64,000 nt of DNA, taken from Opitutia bacterium (GTDB lineage: Bacteria > Verrucomicrobiota > Verrucomicrobiia > Opitutales > Coraliomargaritaceae). The DNA is taken from the NCBI GenBank assembly GCA_029248665.1, contig JAQWIW010000011.1:40930-104929 (forward strand), read 5' to 3'. Numbering within the stretch: position 1 is the stretch's first letter; every line of letters starts with the position of its first letter. The notes beneath the pieces were generated by a model. The model was given only the letters and a program-made list of their open reading frames with translations, ran no database searches and had not been told where the DNA came from. Both the position numbers and the translations under genes were made by a program. Shown piece after piece: positions 45,741 to 58,385 of the stretch.

Positions 45741-47586
45741 TTCATTCCTCATTGCAGTCACTGGAAATAATTCGGCATTATGGTCGCTTTGTTTTGCTGT
45801 AGGTGCTGGCTGCTTCCTCACTAGCTTATCTAGAAAAACCCATTTACCGACTTTAGTTTTATTATTATTGGGTGGTTTTCTTTTTGGTCCGGAAGGCCTC
45901 AATCTTTTTGACCCCAAAGCACTCGGTGATTTTTTACCCATTTTCATTTCGTTAGCCGTCGCCATAATATTATTTGAAGGAGGACTTACCTTGGACCTAA
46001 GAGAGTTCACCCAGACCTCCGTGGTTATCCAACGCTTACTCACTGTAGGCGTACTCATCACTTGGATCGGCGTCGCCATCTGTATTGTATTGGTATTCAA
46101 AACGAACATCTCTTTTGCCCTACTGATGGGTAGCCTTGTTATTGTCACTGGACCGACTGTAATAGTCCCCTTGCTAAGAAGGATAAGAATTCAGTCTCGT
46201 ATTGCCAATATCCTCCATTGGGAAGGTGTCCTAATCGACTCAATTGGTGTTTTCATTGCTATTCTCTGTTTTGAATGGGTTGTTGAAGGCGGTGGAACGG
46301 TTGCACTTCCCAATTTCATGATCCGTATATTGAGTGGATTACTCATTGGAAGTATTGGTGGATATGTAATCTACCTAAGCATGGAACGAAAATGGATACC
46401 CGATACCTTAATCAATGCTTTCGCTCTCGCCAGTGCTATGTTTATCTTTGGCTTAACTGAATTAATTAAGCCAGAAGCAGGTCTACTTTCCGTCACTATT
46501 GCGGGTATTATTGTCGGTATAAAAAAGCCCCATCGTTTAAAAGAAATCAAAGCCTTTAAAGCTGAAATTGTAGATTTACTAATCGGGCTATTGTTTTTGG
46601 TTTTAGTGGCCAGACTTGAATTACATCAATTCAAACACTTTTTCTCGCAAGGCGGTCTATGGGTGTTAATTGCGGTTATTTTAATCATCCGACCGCTCAG
46701 CGTATTCTTGTCCTCACATAATACCCAAATAAACTTTCGAGAAAAACTTTTATTGAGCTGGATCGCTCCAAGAGGAGTTGTTGCTGCTTCCATGGCTTCA
46801 CTCTTCGCCATCTCTCTTCAAAATAAGGAAAACCCCATCGGTGACCCACTCCTTATGGAAGCCTTTGTCTATTCAGTCATCTGTACAACCGTACTGCTAC
46901 AAGGTATGTCCTCTGGAATAGTTGCTCGACTCTTACGCTTACAAAGACCCGATCCAAACGATTGGATTATTATTGGTGCACATCGCTTTGGTCGAGAACT
47001 CGCTCAAGCCATGAACCACAACGAAGAGCGTTCTGCTATTTTATTAGATAACAACCCAACCAATATCAAACTCGCTAAAAAACAAGGACTGAACGCCCTA
47101 CTATGCGACGGAATGGAAGCGGAAGAACTCTACGAAGAAGAACAAATGCTCTTTGGAACTGGCTTCGTTCTCGCCCTCACCGATAATAGCGAACTCAATC
47201 AACTCTTAATGCAACGCTGGGCAGAGCAACTGAACAGAGATATTGTTTATGGCTGGATCCCTTTGGAAAGTGGCTCTTCAAGCACTAATATAATTGGACA
47301 ACCCATCTTTCGAAATCTTGAGCCTCCTGCAGTACTCAGTAGCGAATTGATCAAGCACAATTATGGCATCGATACTATCAAGATTAATGATGCCTCCACA
47401 CTTGAATTTTCCGATGCAATACCCCTTATCATACTTCGAGGGAAACAAGCTATTCCAATTAACAATGAAGAAGCTCTTGAAGCTCAAATTAAATCCGGTG
47501 ATTCTCTTGTTCTCTATCAAAAACAAATCCGCTCAGATCCGAATAAAAATACTAAAAACAGCCTGCAAAAAGAACTTCCTATTTAA
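45733..47586 (+). CDS. CPA1-type cation:proton antiporter with C-terminal NAD-binding (TrkA-N/RCK) domain
   Basis: 617 aa from the ATG at 45733, which overlaps the cysE stop (ATGATTGA). An upstream TTG at 45712 is possible. Residues about 5-390 hold some 12 hydrophobic segments, with LPTLVLLLLGGFLFGPEGLN and AIILFEGGLTLDLREF typical of Na+/H+ exchangers, and GPTVIVPLL and WEGVLIDSIGVF carrying the ion-binding region. After about residue 390, DWIIIGAHRFGRELAQAM and FVLALTDNSELNQLL form a nucleotide-binding regulatory domain. The ion (Na+ or K+) is not known. Confidence 0.85.
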   Translation: MIDSFLIAVTGNNSALWSLCFAVGAGCFLTSLSRKTHLPTLVLLLLGGFLFGPEGLNLFDPKALGDFLPIFISLAVAIILFEGGLTLDLREFTQTSVVIQRLLTVGVLITWIGVAICIVLVFKTNISFALLMGSLVIVTGPTVIVPLLRRIRIQSRIANILHWEGVLIDSIGVFIAILCFEWVVEGGGTVALPNFMIRILSGLLIGSIGGYVIYLSMERKWIPDTLINAFALASAMFIFGLTELIKPEAGLLSVTIAGIIVGIKKPHRLKEIKAFKAEIVDLLIGLLFLVLVARLELHQFKHFFSQGGLWVLIAVILIIRPLSVFLSSHNTQINFREKLLLSWIAPRGVVAASMASLFAISLQNKENPIGDPLLMEAFVYSVICTTVLLQGMSSGIVARLLRLQRPDPNDWIIIGAHRFGRELAQAMNHNEERSAILLDNNPTNIKLAKKQGLNALLCDGMEAEELYEEEQMLFGTGFVLALTDNSELNQLLMQRWAEQLNRDIVYGWIPLESGSSSTNIIGQPIFRNLEPPAVLSSELIKHNYGIDTIKINDASTLEFSDAIPLIILRGKQAIPINNEEALEAQIKSGDSLVLYQKQIRSDPNKNTKNSLQKELPI

Positions 47587-47612
47587 AGAATTACAGTTTT
47601 CAAGAATTCACA

Positions 47613-47642
47613 TTGACAACATACCTCTAACTCGATTCCTAT
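47613..47642 (+). promoter_or_regulatory. Possible promoter of the tRNA-Leu gene
   Basis: A perfect TTGACA -35 box at 47613-47618 lies 37 bases before the tRNA. At 17-bp spacing the -10 position reads TTCCTA, a poor match. TATTTA at 47640-47645 fits better but is at 21-bp spacing. Low confidence. Confidence 0.3.
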
Positions 47643-47651
47643 TTAAACATT

Positions 47652-47743
<92 letters not shown>

Positions 47744-47769
47744 AATATCTATCAGTCCACTGATTGGCT

Positions 47770-47799
47770 CAAAAGATCATTCAAAAGATCATTCAAAAG
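47770..47799 (+). repeat. Short tandem repeat, 12-bp unit, 2.5 copies
   Basis: CAAAAGATCATT is repeated twice and then begins again (CAAAAG), 30 bases after the tRNA. It is too short and has no spacers, so it is not a CRISPR. The rest of the 228-base interval up to the PEP-CTERM gene is AT-rich and holds only a possible promoter. Confidence 0.6.
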
Positions 47800-47905
47800 T
47801 CGTCTTACTTTTATTTGCTTTAACCTCACCACAATAACGCAAATTTAATTGCTTTTTTACTAATATAAAGCCGTAAAATTTATTTATAATTATTATTAAT
47901 AAATA

Positions 47906-47936
47906 TTGACTAACTTACAATAATTAGAGATATTAT
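47906..47936 (+). promoter_or_regulatory. Possible promoter of the PEP-CTERM gene
   Basis: TTGACT at 47906-47911 and TATTAT at 47931-47936, spaced by 19 bases, lie 31 bases before the ATG at 47968. The spacing is longer than ideal and the region is very AT-rich. Confidence 0.3.
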
Positions 47937-47967
47937 TACTTAATCGTAACAATAACGTCTAAGAATA

Positions 47968-49068
47968 ATGAAAAATAGCCCCTTAAATTTCCTTTTAGTT
48001 AGTATTGTCTCCCTTTCCAGCGTAAACGTTTACGCAGCTAAAATCCTGCCTCCTCAAGCTAATGCAATAGCAGGAATCCGTACAGGTGCAGATTTTGATT
48101 GGTCGACTACCAACATACTTAACAATCCAGCATACTTTAACGCCGCTAGTAATTTCTTTGATGGGGATGATATTACTTACGATGAAGACAGCCATGGTTT
48201 CTTAAATGCGAAAAAGATGAACGTCAATTTCAACAAAGGCGCAAAATCAAAAAAGTTCTTCTCAGATATACCTAATGCCGGATTTAAGAACTACGGACAA
48301 TTTGGAGCAGCAGAGCATTACAATCTTGGTGCTAGTGATACTGTTACAGGCATGGGAGGACAAACAGGAAATGGGACTGAAAATTTCGAAATTTTCGGTG
48401 GTTCCGCTAGTAACGGAATGAATGTAAGCATTCAATTCCGAACAAAATCAGAAGCTGAGTCTTTTGGTTACCATGACTTCCATGGCCATCATTCTAATAA
48501 CTCTCTAATTGGACACTCTCCTCTTGTTGGTAATGTTATGCGCCTTCACGGTATGGGTATACAGGAAGCTACCAGTGATGGTCGTGTTAAAACTAACCCT
48601 TTCGCCCTCGAGAGTACCTACACACAAGCAGATTTTGATGCTACTTACAGCTTAACTGAATTAGAAGAATTAATTAATGGTTGCCTGTTCTTAGGATGGC
48701 TCAATCCAGCAATTGATGGTGATTCTACATCTATAAGCGACGGAGATCGATGGGTACATGCTGTACAAGGTAACTATGACAATATGCCTGACAACCCTAA
48801 CCGCTTCGATGAGCATGGTGTTATCGGCAGTGCATATATCGGAACTTTAGAAAACTATATCGCAGGTACGACTACTTCAATCGATGGTCTTACCAAGGTT
48901 GCTGGTGAAATTAGAGTTGGAGACCACGGTGGAGATCCTGAATCAAATACTGTCTGGGCCATCATTGACCACAATAGTGATTTCGCTGTTGTTCCTGAAC
49001 CTTCCACTTACGCTTTGTTTGCTGGTATTATTTGCCTAGCTACCCTTGTTGTTCGCAGACGCAAATAA
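47968..49068 (+). CDS. PEP-CTERM sorting-domain protein
   Basis: 366 aa. A signal peptide (LNFLLVSIVSLSSVNVYAA) starts the protein. The C terminus is a textbook exosortase signal: VVPEPSTYALFAG, a hydrophobic helix (IICLATLVV) and the basic end RRRK. The body is polar, rich in Gly, Asn, Ser and Asp, with a histidine-rich YHDFHGHHSNNS patch, and contains no enzyme motif I recognise. It is the likely substrate of the exosortase at 15.2-16.3 kb and is probably a surface or matrix protein. A strong terminator follows. Confidence 0.88.
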   Translation: MKNSPLNFLLVSIVSLSSVNVYAAKILPPQANAIAGIRTGADFDWSTTNILNNPAYFNAASNFFDGDDITYDEDSHGFLNAKKMNVNFNKGAKSKKFFSDIPNAGFKNYGQFGAAEHYNLGASDTVTGMGGQTGNGTENFEIFGGSASNGMNVSIQFRTKSEAESFGYHDFHGHHSNNSLIGHSPLVGNVMRLHGMGIQEATSDGRVKTNPFALESTYTQADFDATYSLTELEELINGCLFLGWLNPAIDGDSTSISDGDRWVHAVQGNYDNMPDNPNRFDEHGVIGSAYIGTLENYIAGTTTSIDGLTKVAGEIRVGDHGGDPESNTVWAIIDHNSDFAVVPEPSTYALFAGIICLATLVVRRRK

Positions 49069-49091
49069 TAAAACCACATAATTTTATATTT

Positions 49092-49122
49092 AAAAACTCA
49101 GCGTAAATGCTGAGTTTTTTTT
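49092..49122 (+). terminator. Intrinsic terminator after the PEP-CTERM gene
   Basis: AAAAACTCAGC at 49092-49102 pairs with GCTGAGTTTTT at 49109-49119 around a 6-base loop, continuing into a T-run. Confidence 0.85.
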
Positions 49123-49274
49123 GGATACTGTTTAGCATTATTGAGAAAACAGAACCTTTAATCTGACAATTATCTGATCAATTTAAACTATCGAAATATA
49201 ATCCTATTTTGATTGCTATAAAAAATAAATTGGTCGATACAATTATATCGACTTAAATAAGCCATTTTAGGTTT

Positions 49275-49889
49275 ATGAGATATTCAAATTTAACACAGAT
49301 ACTAATGCGTACTCTTTTTTACATCCTTCTTTTAGCTTACACGGGAATAACTGCGATACAAGCCGGTGAAATTCATTCAGATCATATTCATCACTCAGAT
49401 CATCAAGACCCCTCCTCTAAATGGATGCTTGGTTATCAATTAGGCTATTCTCATATTGCTTCAAACAATGACCACATGTCCGATGATTCAGGCATGTCCC
49501 TTGGCTTACATGCAATGAAACCGATTAAAGCTGATAGATTTAAAGATAGATTATTTATCGCTGCTGGAATTCACACAACCTTTACCGAAGAGAAGCATGT
49601 TGGTGCGATGATTGGAATTATGTACCAAATCAATGACAATACAATACTCTCAGTAATGCCTGGTATCATGTGGATGAAACATAGCACTAACCATTCGAAT
49701 ATGGATATGAAGATGGGCATGGGTATGAAGATGGTTCAAGAAAAATCTAAATGGGAATCAGAGTACGGAACGCACATTGAAATCAGCCATAAAATTCGCT
49801 TATTCAACCATCTTTTGAATCCTATCATAGGCTGGATGAGCTCAGATAGCCATGATCAATATACTTTTGGCCTGAATTTCCATTTTTAG
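49275..49889 (+). CDS. Secreted Met/His-rich small outer-membrane-like protein
   Basis: 204 aa. Residues 9-31 (ILMRTLFYILLLAYTGITAIQA) are a signal peptide. The mature N terminus is histidine-rich (GEIHSDHIHHSDHQD). A later stretch, HSTNHSNMDMKMGMGMKMVQ, concentrates Met, His and Asp, the kind of composition that binds copper or other soft metals. The remainder has amphipathic strands (WMLGYQLGYSHI, FIAAGIHTTF) and ends in YTFGLNFHF, the terminal aromatic typical of an outer-membrane barrel. I do not recognise a family; a metal-related role is inference. Confidence 0.65.
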   Translation: MRYSNLTQILMRTLFYILLLAYTGITAIQAGEIHSDHIHHSDHQDPSSKWMLGYQLGYSHIASNNDHMSDDSGMSLGLHAMKPIKADRFKDRLFIAAGIHTTFTEEKHVGAMIGIMYQINDNTILSVMPGIMWMKHSTNHSNMDMKMGMGMKMVQEKSKWESEYGTHIEISHKIRLFNHLLNPIIGWMSSDSHDQYTFGLNFHF

Positions 49890-49892
49890 TAG

Positions 49893-51953
<2,061 letters not shown>

Positions 51954-51975
51954 CCCTTGCCCCTACTTGCTTCTT

Positions 51976-52965
51976 TCACAAATATTGCTTTAGGTCACTC
52001 ACAGTTTTTGCAATAGCTTCATCCATTGTATATTTAGGCTGATAGTTTAAATCATTTTTTGCATGAGAAATATCAAAATAATGATCTTTAGCTAGCTCAA
52101 CAGCGGCAAATCGAGTCATTGGAGGATCCCCTTTCATTGAAAATAGTTTCCAGATACCTTCAAGTATTGTTGCTACCAAATAAGCCATCCTTAGAGAAAT
52201 ACGCTTTTTTAAAGGAGCAATACCTAGTTCAGAGAATATACGATTTAGCCAGTCCCATAAAACAACAGGTTGCCCTTGAGAGATGAAGTAAACCTTACCA
52301 CAGGCATTCCCGTCAATCAATGCCTCTAATGCATTCACATGAGCTGAAGCCGCATCACTGACATAAGAAACATCTACTCGATTCTTTCCCGTTCCAATTA
52401 TTTTCAAACGCTTAGCTAAAACCGATTCAATTACACGAGGGAGCAGATGCGAATCCCTAGGACCAAAAATCAAATGCGGACGCAAGGCACAAATTTTCAA
52501 ACTATCTGAGTGGGCCTTGATCACTTCTTTTTCTGCAATTGCCTTAGTCTCTGCATAATGACAGAGCCAATTTTTTCCATAAGCCAGCGATTCATTCGCT
52601 CCTTTAAAAGATTCCCTATTAAACACCACACTCGGTGTACTCGTATATACTAAATACTTAACTCCATGAGCCTTACAGGCATTCAATACATTTCGAGTTC
52701 CCATAACATTAACCGCAAAATAGGATTCTCTGCTTCCCCATATTCCAGCCTTAGCGGCAGCATGAAAAACTGCGTCCATACCAATACAGGCTGAATGCAC
52801 TGCCTCAGAATTCGATAAATCCCCCCGCACAACCTCAACGCCCATGGACTTTAATTCATCCTGTGGACTTCGGCCAAAAGAACTCACCGCATGTCCTTTC
52901 GCTAATAAATCTTCAACGATATAACGCCCAAGAAAGCCTCCGCCACCTGTTACCAATATTTTCAT
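51976..52965 (-). CDS. NAD(P)-dependent 3-beta-HSD/epimerase-type dehydrogenase (OleD-like)
   Basis: 329 aa extended short-chain dehydrogenase. MKILVTGGGGFLGRYIVEDL is the nucleotide-binding site, FHAAAKAGIWGSRESYFAVN and LVYTSTPSVVF follow, and the catalytic YxxxK is HYAETKAIAEKEV. RPHLIFGPRDSHLLPR completes it. The pattern AAKAGIWGS and TPSVVF resembles OleD of bacterial olefin synthesis and steroid-type dehydrogenases. No oleA, oleB or oleC is nearby, so function is left open. It ends 6 bases after tatC, so the two are probably co-transcribed. Confidence 0.78.
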   Translation of the reverse strand: MKILVTGGGGFLGRYIVEDLLAKGHAVSSFGRSPQDELKSMGVEVVRGDLSNSEAVHSACIGMDAVFHAAAKAGIWGSRESYFAVNVMGTRNVLNACKAHGVKYLVYTSTPSVVFNRESFKGANESLAYGKNWLCHYAETKAIAEKEVIKAHSDSLKICALRPHLIFGPRDSHLLPRVIESVLAKRLKIIGTGKNRVDVSYVSDAASAHVNALEALIDGNACGKVYFISQGQPVVLWDWLNRIFSELGIAPLKKRISLRMAYLVATILEGIWKLFSMKGDPPMTRFAAVELAKDHYFDISHAKNDLNYQPKYTMDEAIAKTVSDLKQYL

Positions 52966-52971
52966 TAACGT

Positions 52972-53727
52972 TTATAAGTCATCCATCGATTCCATTTCTT
53001 TATTCGCTCTTCGCTTATCGATCTTTCCCCCAACAAAAATTGCCAATTCATACAGCGCATACATCATACCTGTAATTACAGGCAATGAAACAAAGTCTCC
53101 GCCTGGAGTCACTAATGCAGAAAAAATCATTAATCCAACAAAGACAGCGGCACGAGAAGATCTAAGCACACGAAGTGGAACGATATTTAAATAGATCAAA
53201 ACAATGATAATCAGCGGAAATTGAAAAAATAAACCTGTAGCTAAACTGAACCAAACTACCAAATTATAATAATCCGAAGCAGCCCAAAGCAAATCAAAGC
53301 CAAGCATTTCATTTAAGCGAACAGTGAAGCTCAATGTTAGAGGCAGTATAATGCAAAATGCAAATAAGATACCCAAGCCAAACATAACAAAAGCACCAAA
53401 GCAACTTGGCCCTAAAATCTTTCGCTCTGAATCTGTCAATCCAGGTGCAATAAAACGACCTAGGAAATATAAGATAAAGGGCATGGCTAAACTAAGCCCT
53501 CCTAAAACGGCCACTTGTATATAAACCGATATAACTCCCATCGGACGATACGTGATTAAGTTACGTTCTAGTAACTCCGCTGATCCATATGCTTTTAGTA
53601 AAGGCATCTGTAAAAAGATGGACACATCTTTCATAAACAAGAGCACCAATATTACTCCAACAATAAAGGCTAAACAACTGCGCCCAAGCGTCCATCGGAA
53701 CTCTTCTAGATGTTCCAAAAACGTCAT
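52972..53727 (-). CDS. tatC: Sec-independent protein translocase TatC
   Basis: 251 aa from the ATG at 53727, giving the usual start [17 protein letters not shown]. The open frame reaches 53832 (286 aa), but that extension is a short hydrophobic stretch atypical of TatC; a TTG at 53760 is also possible. Six membrane segments follow, with [28 protein letters not shown], and [15 protein letters not shown] typical of the family. TatC recognises twin-arginine signals. TatA/TatB are not in the window. An AGAGGACATAGAAGAAG purine stretch lies upstream of 53727. Confidence 0.88.
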   Translation of the reverse strand: MTFLEHLEEFRWTLGRSCLAFIVGVILVLLFMKDVSIFLQMPLLKAYGSAELLERNLITYRPMGVISVYIQVAVLGGLSLAMPFILYFLGRFIAPGLTDSERKILGPSCFGAFVMFGLGILFAFCIILPLTLSFTVRLNEMLGFDLLWAASDYYNLVVWFSLATGLFFQFPLIIIVLIYLNIVPLRVLRSSRAAVFVGLMIFSALVTPGGDFVSLPVITGMMYALYELAIFVGGKIDKRRANKEMESMDDL

Positions 53728-53961
53728 ATCTTCTTCTATGTCCTCTTGATTGTCTTTCAAAATCAGTGAATTAAATGAATAATTAATCTTCTGTATAGAT
53801 AAAATAAGATAAAAAACAAATGCTAAGAACAAAAAAGTTTTGCCTTATCGTTTGACAGTTGCCTTCTTTTACATTTTCAAAATCTTTTAGGATACTCCAA
53901 ATTATCTAAAACTTTATCAGTAAAAACCAAAGCAGAATTTAATTCTCAAATCAAAATCATA

Positions 53962-56700
<2,739 letters not shown>

Positions 56701-56728
56701 GTCTACAGCAATTTATCAAATAAATTTC

Positions 56729-56757
56729 AAAGCCCTCTTTAATGAGGGCTTTTTTTT
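56729..56757 (+). terminator. Intrinsic terminator after ppdK
   Basis: AGCCCTC at 56731-56737 pairs with GAGGGCT at 56744-56750 around a 6-base loop, followed by eight T residues. Confidence 0.88.
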
Positions 56758-56806
56758 ATAATTTTTAGATAGCCAAAACCTTGAATCATTTAATAATTAA
56801 AAAACT

Positions 56807-57688
56807 ATGAAAAGCATGACTGGCTACGGAAGTAGCACATTTGAAGTTCCCTCCTGCCCTTTGTTTTTTGAATTCACCGTACAGTCGGTAAATCGAAAAA
56901 ATTTAGATTTCCAGATTCATGTCCCACAAGAATGGTCTGATTTAGAACCCAAGATTTCCGAATGGACTAAAGATCAGTTTGTCCGTGGTCGAATTATGAT
57001 TCATTTGAAAATTAACAAAAAGAAACAAAGCCATAGTGGTTTTAATCTAAACGAAACCTTACTCGATCAAAGCATCAAAGAATTGGGCGAATTCTGCAGT
57101 CAACGCAACATTCCTCTCGACCTAAATCCTTCATTGCTGATCAAACTCAATCAGCTACTGAAAGACCAAGAAGCATTACCTCTCTGGAAAGACTCTGAAT
57201 CCTTTATTAAAGATGCTTTTGATGAAGCCTTAAGTCATTGGCAGGAGATGCGCAGCACCGAAGGACAATCCTTGAAAAATGATTTTGAACAACGGATGCA
57301 TAAATTATCTCAGTTAATTGATACAGTCGAAAGCTTAGCCGCTACTGCCACTGTAGACTTTTCCAAGAAATTAATCGACCGCCTCAGTTCTATGAATTTA
57401 GAAATCGATCTTGATGACGATCGAGTTTTAAAAGAAATCGCCTTATTCTCAGATCGTTCGGATATCACCGAAGAAATAACCCGACTTAAATCACATATTA
57501 GCCAATTTAACCAATTTATTGCATCACCTGACTCTATTGGACGAAAAATGGATTTTCTCTGTGTAGAAATGTTTCGAGAGATGAACACTATTTCCAGTAA
57601 GACTCAGCAAATTGAGGTCACAAAAAACATCATTGATGGGAAAAATGAACTGGAAAGAATCCGTGAACAGGTTCAGAATATAGAATAA
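56807..57688 (+). CDS. yicC: YicC-family endoribonuclease-like protein
   Basis: 293 aa. MKSMTGYGSS at the N terminus and VQSVNRKNLDFQIHVPQEW are diagnostic of YicC, and the C-terminal DUF1732 part shows EEITRLKSHISQFNQFI, IGRKMDFLCVEMFREMNTIS and ELERIREQVQNIE. The family has been linked to RNA cleavage and to stress or stationary-phase control. It precedes the ACT-domain gene by 6 bases, forming a pair. The start follows an AT-rich region without a Shine-Dalgarno sequence. Confidence 0.92.
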   Translation: MKSMTGYGSSTFEVPSCPLFFEFTVQSVNRKNLDFQIHVPQEWSDLEPKISEWTKDQFVRGRIMIHLKINKKKQSHSGFNLNETLLDQSIKELGEFCSQRNIPLDLNPSLLIKLNQLLKDQEALPLWKDSESFIKDAFDEALSHWQEMRSTEGQSLKNDFEQRMHKLSQLIDTVESLAATATVDFSKKLIDRLSSMNLEIDLDDDRVLKEIALFSDRSDITEEITRLKSHISQFNQFIASPDSIGRKMDFLCVEMFREMNTISSKTQQIEVTKNIIDGKNELERIREQVQNIE

Positions 57689-57694
57689 AATTTT

Positions 57695-58156
57695 ATGAGC
57701 ACACGAGTATTAAATGATCCCAATGCTTTCCGACCGGTTATACAGCTATCAATCCATGCAGATAATAAAGTGGGTCGGCTTAATGAAATCGTTAGTATGT
57801 TCAAGTCGCATGATGTCCACATTATGGCCATCTCAATTTTAGATACGACCGATAGTTCTTTGATACGAGTTATTGTTGATTATCCGGAGGAGGCCCAACA
57901 TATCCTTGATTCAGAGAAGTTTTCCTACGTCAGTACAGAAATGATAGCTACAGAGCTTAATACCGAAGCAGATATCGCTAAAGTTACTTTCGCCCTAGTC
58001 CAAGCAGAGATCAATATACACTACGTCTACCCTTTTGTTACCCGGCCAAATAATCGTTCTGCACTCGCGATAAGCCTTGAGGATAACGATCTCGCAAGCG
58101 AGACCTTAAGACGTCACCAAATCAATGTCTTAGGTCAAAATGATATCGCTCGATAA
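57695..58156 (+). CDS. ACT-domain protein
   Basis: 153 aa, two ACT-like repeats. The first ([20 protein letters not shown], then [20 protein letters not shown]) has the ligand-binding loop of amino acid-sensing ACT domains. The second is [20 protein letters not shown] with [13 protein letters not shown]. No catalytic domain is attached, so it probably acts as a sensor or binding subunit. The ligand is unknown. It sits between yicC (6 bases upstream) and the TPP riboswitch downstream. Confidence 0.75.
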   Translation: MSTRVLNDPNAFRPVIQLSIHADNKVGRLNEIVSMFKSHDVHIMAISILDTTDSSLIRVIVDYPEEAQHILDSEKFSYVSTEMIATELNTEADIAKVTFALVQAEINIHYVYPFVTRPNNRSALAISLEDNDLASETLRRHQINVLGQNDIAR

Positions 58157-58207
58157 AGTATTGGTGCTTTTCATTTGACTAACATTCCAGGAATAGTTGT
58201 TTTCTAA

Positions 58208-58317
58208 TTGTCCTTAGGAGTGACCTAGATGGGTCTGAGATATTTCCTTACACTTTACCGTACAGAAATGATTCCTTCGAACCTGATCCAGTTGATACTG
58301 GCGGAGGGAAAGGTGTT
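58208..58317 (+). promoter_or_regulatory. Thiamine pyrophosphate (TPP) riboswitch, THI element
   Basis: The conserved core is present: TAGGAGTG and GGGTCTGAGA on the 5' side, a variable P3 region, then CCTTCGAACCTGATCC and a closing hairpin CCAGTTGATACTGG with CGGAGGGAA. P1 pairs CCTT at 58212-58215 with AAGG at 58310-58313. These are the diagnostic THI-box segments. The gene behind it is a TonB receptor starting at 58386, so ligand binding presumably lowers its expression. I see no clear terminator, so translational control is more likely. Confidence 0.93.
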
Positions 58318-58385
58318 CGGTAACTTGATGCGTTCACTATTACCCTGCTTGTATTGATAGGATTTTATATTCAATTCTTATCATT

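Noticed and set aside
45555..46148. Long minus-strand open frame of 197 codons across the end of cysE and the start of the antiporter
   Set aside because: It lies antisense to two clearly conserved genes, has no motif, and is a shadow of their codon usage.
47770..47799. CRISPR array
   Set aside because: The 12-bp unit has no spacers and only 2.5 copies; it is a simple tandem repeat.
51976..52965. Complete olefin (ole) synthesis cluster
   Set aside because: Only an OleD-like reductase is present; oleA, oleB and oleC are absent in the neighbourhood.
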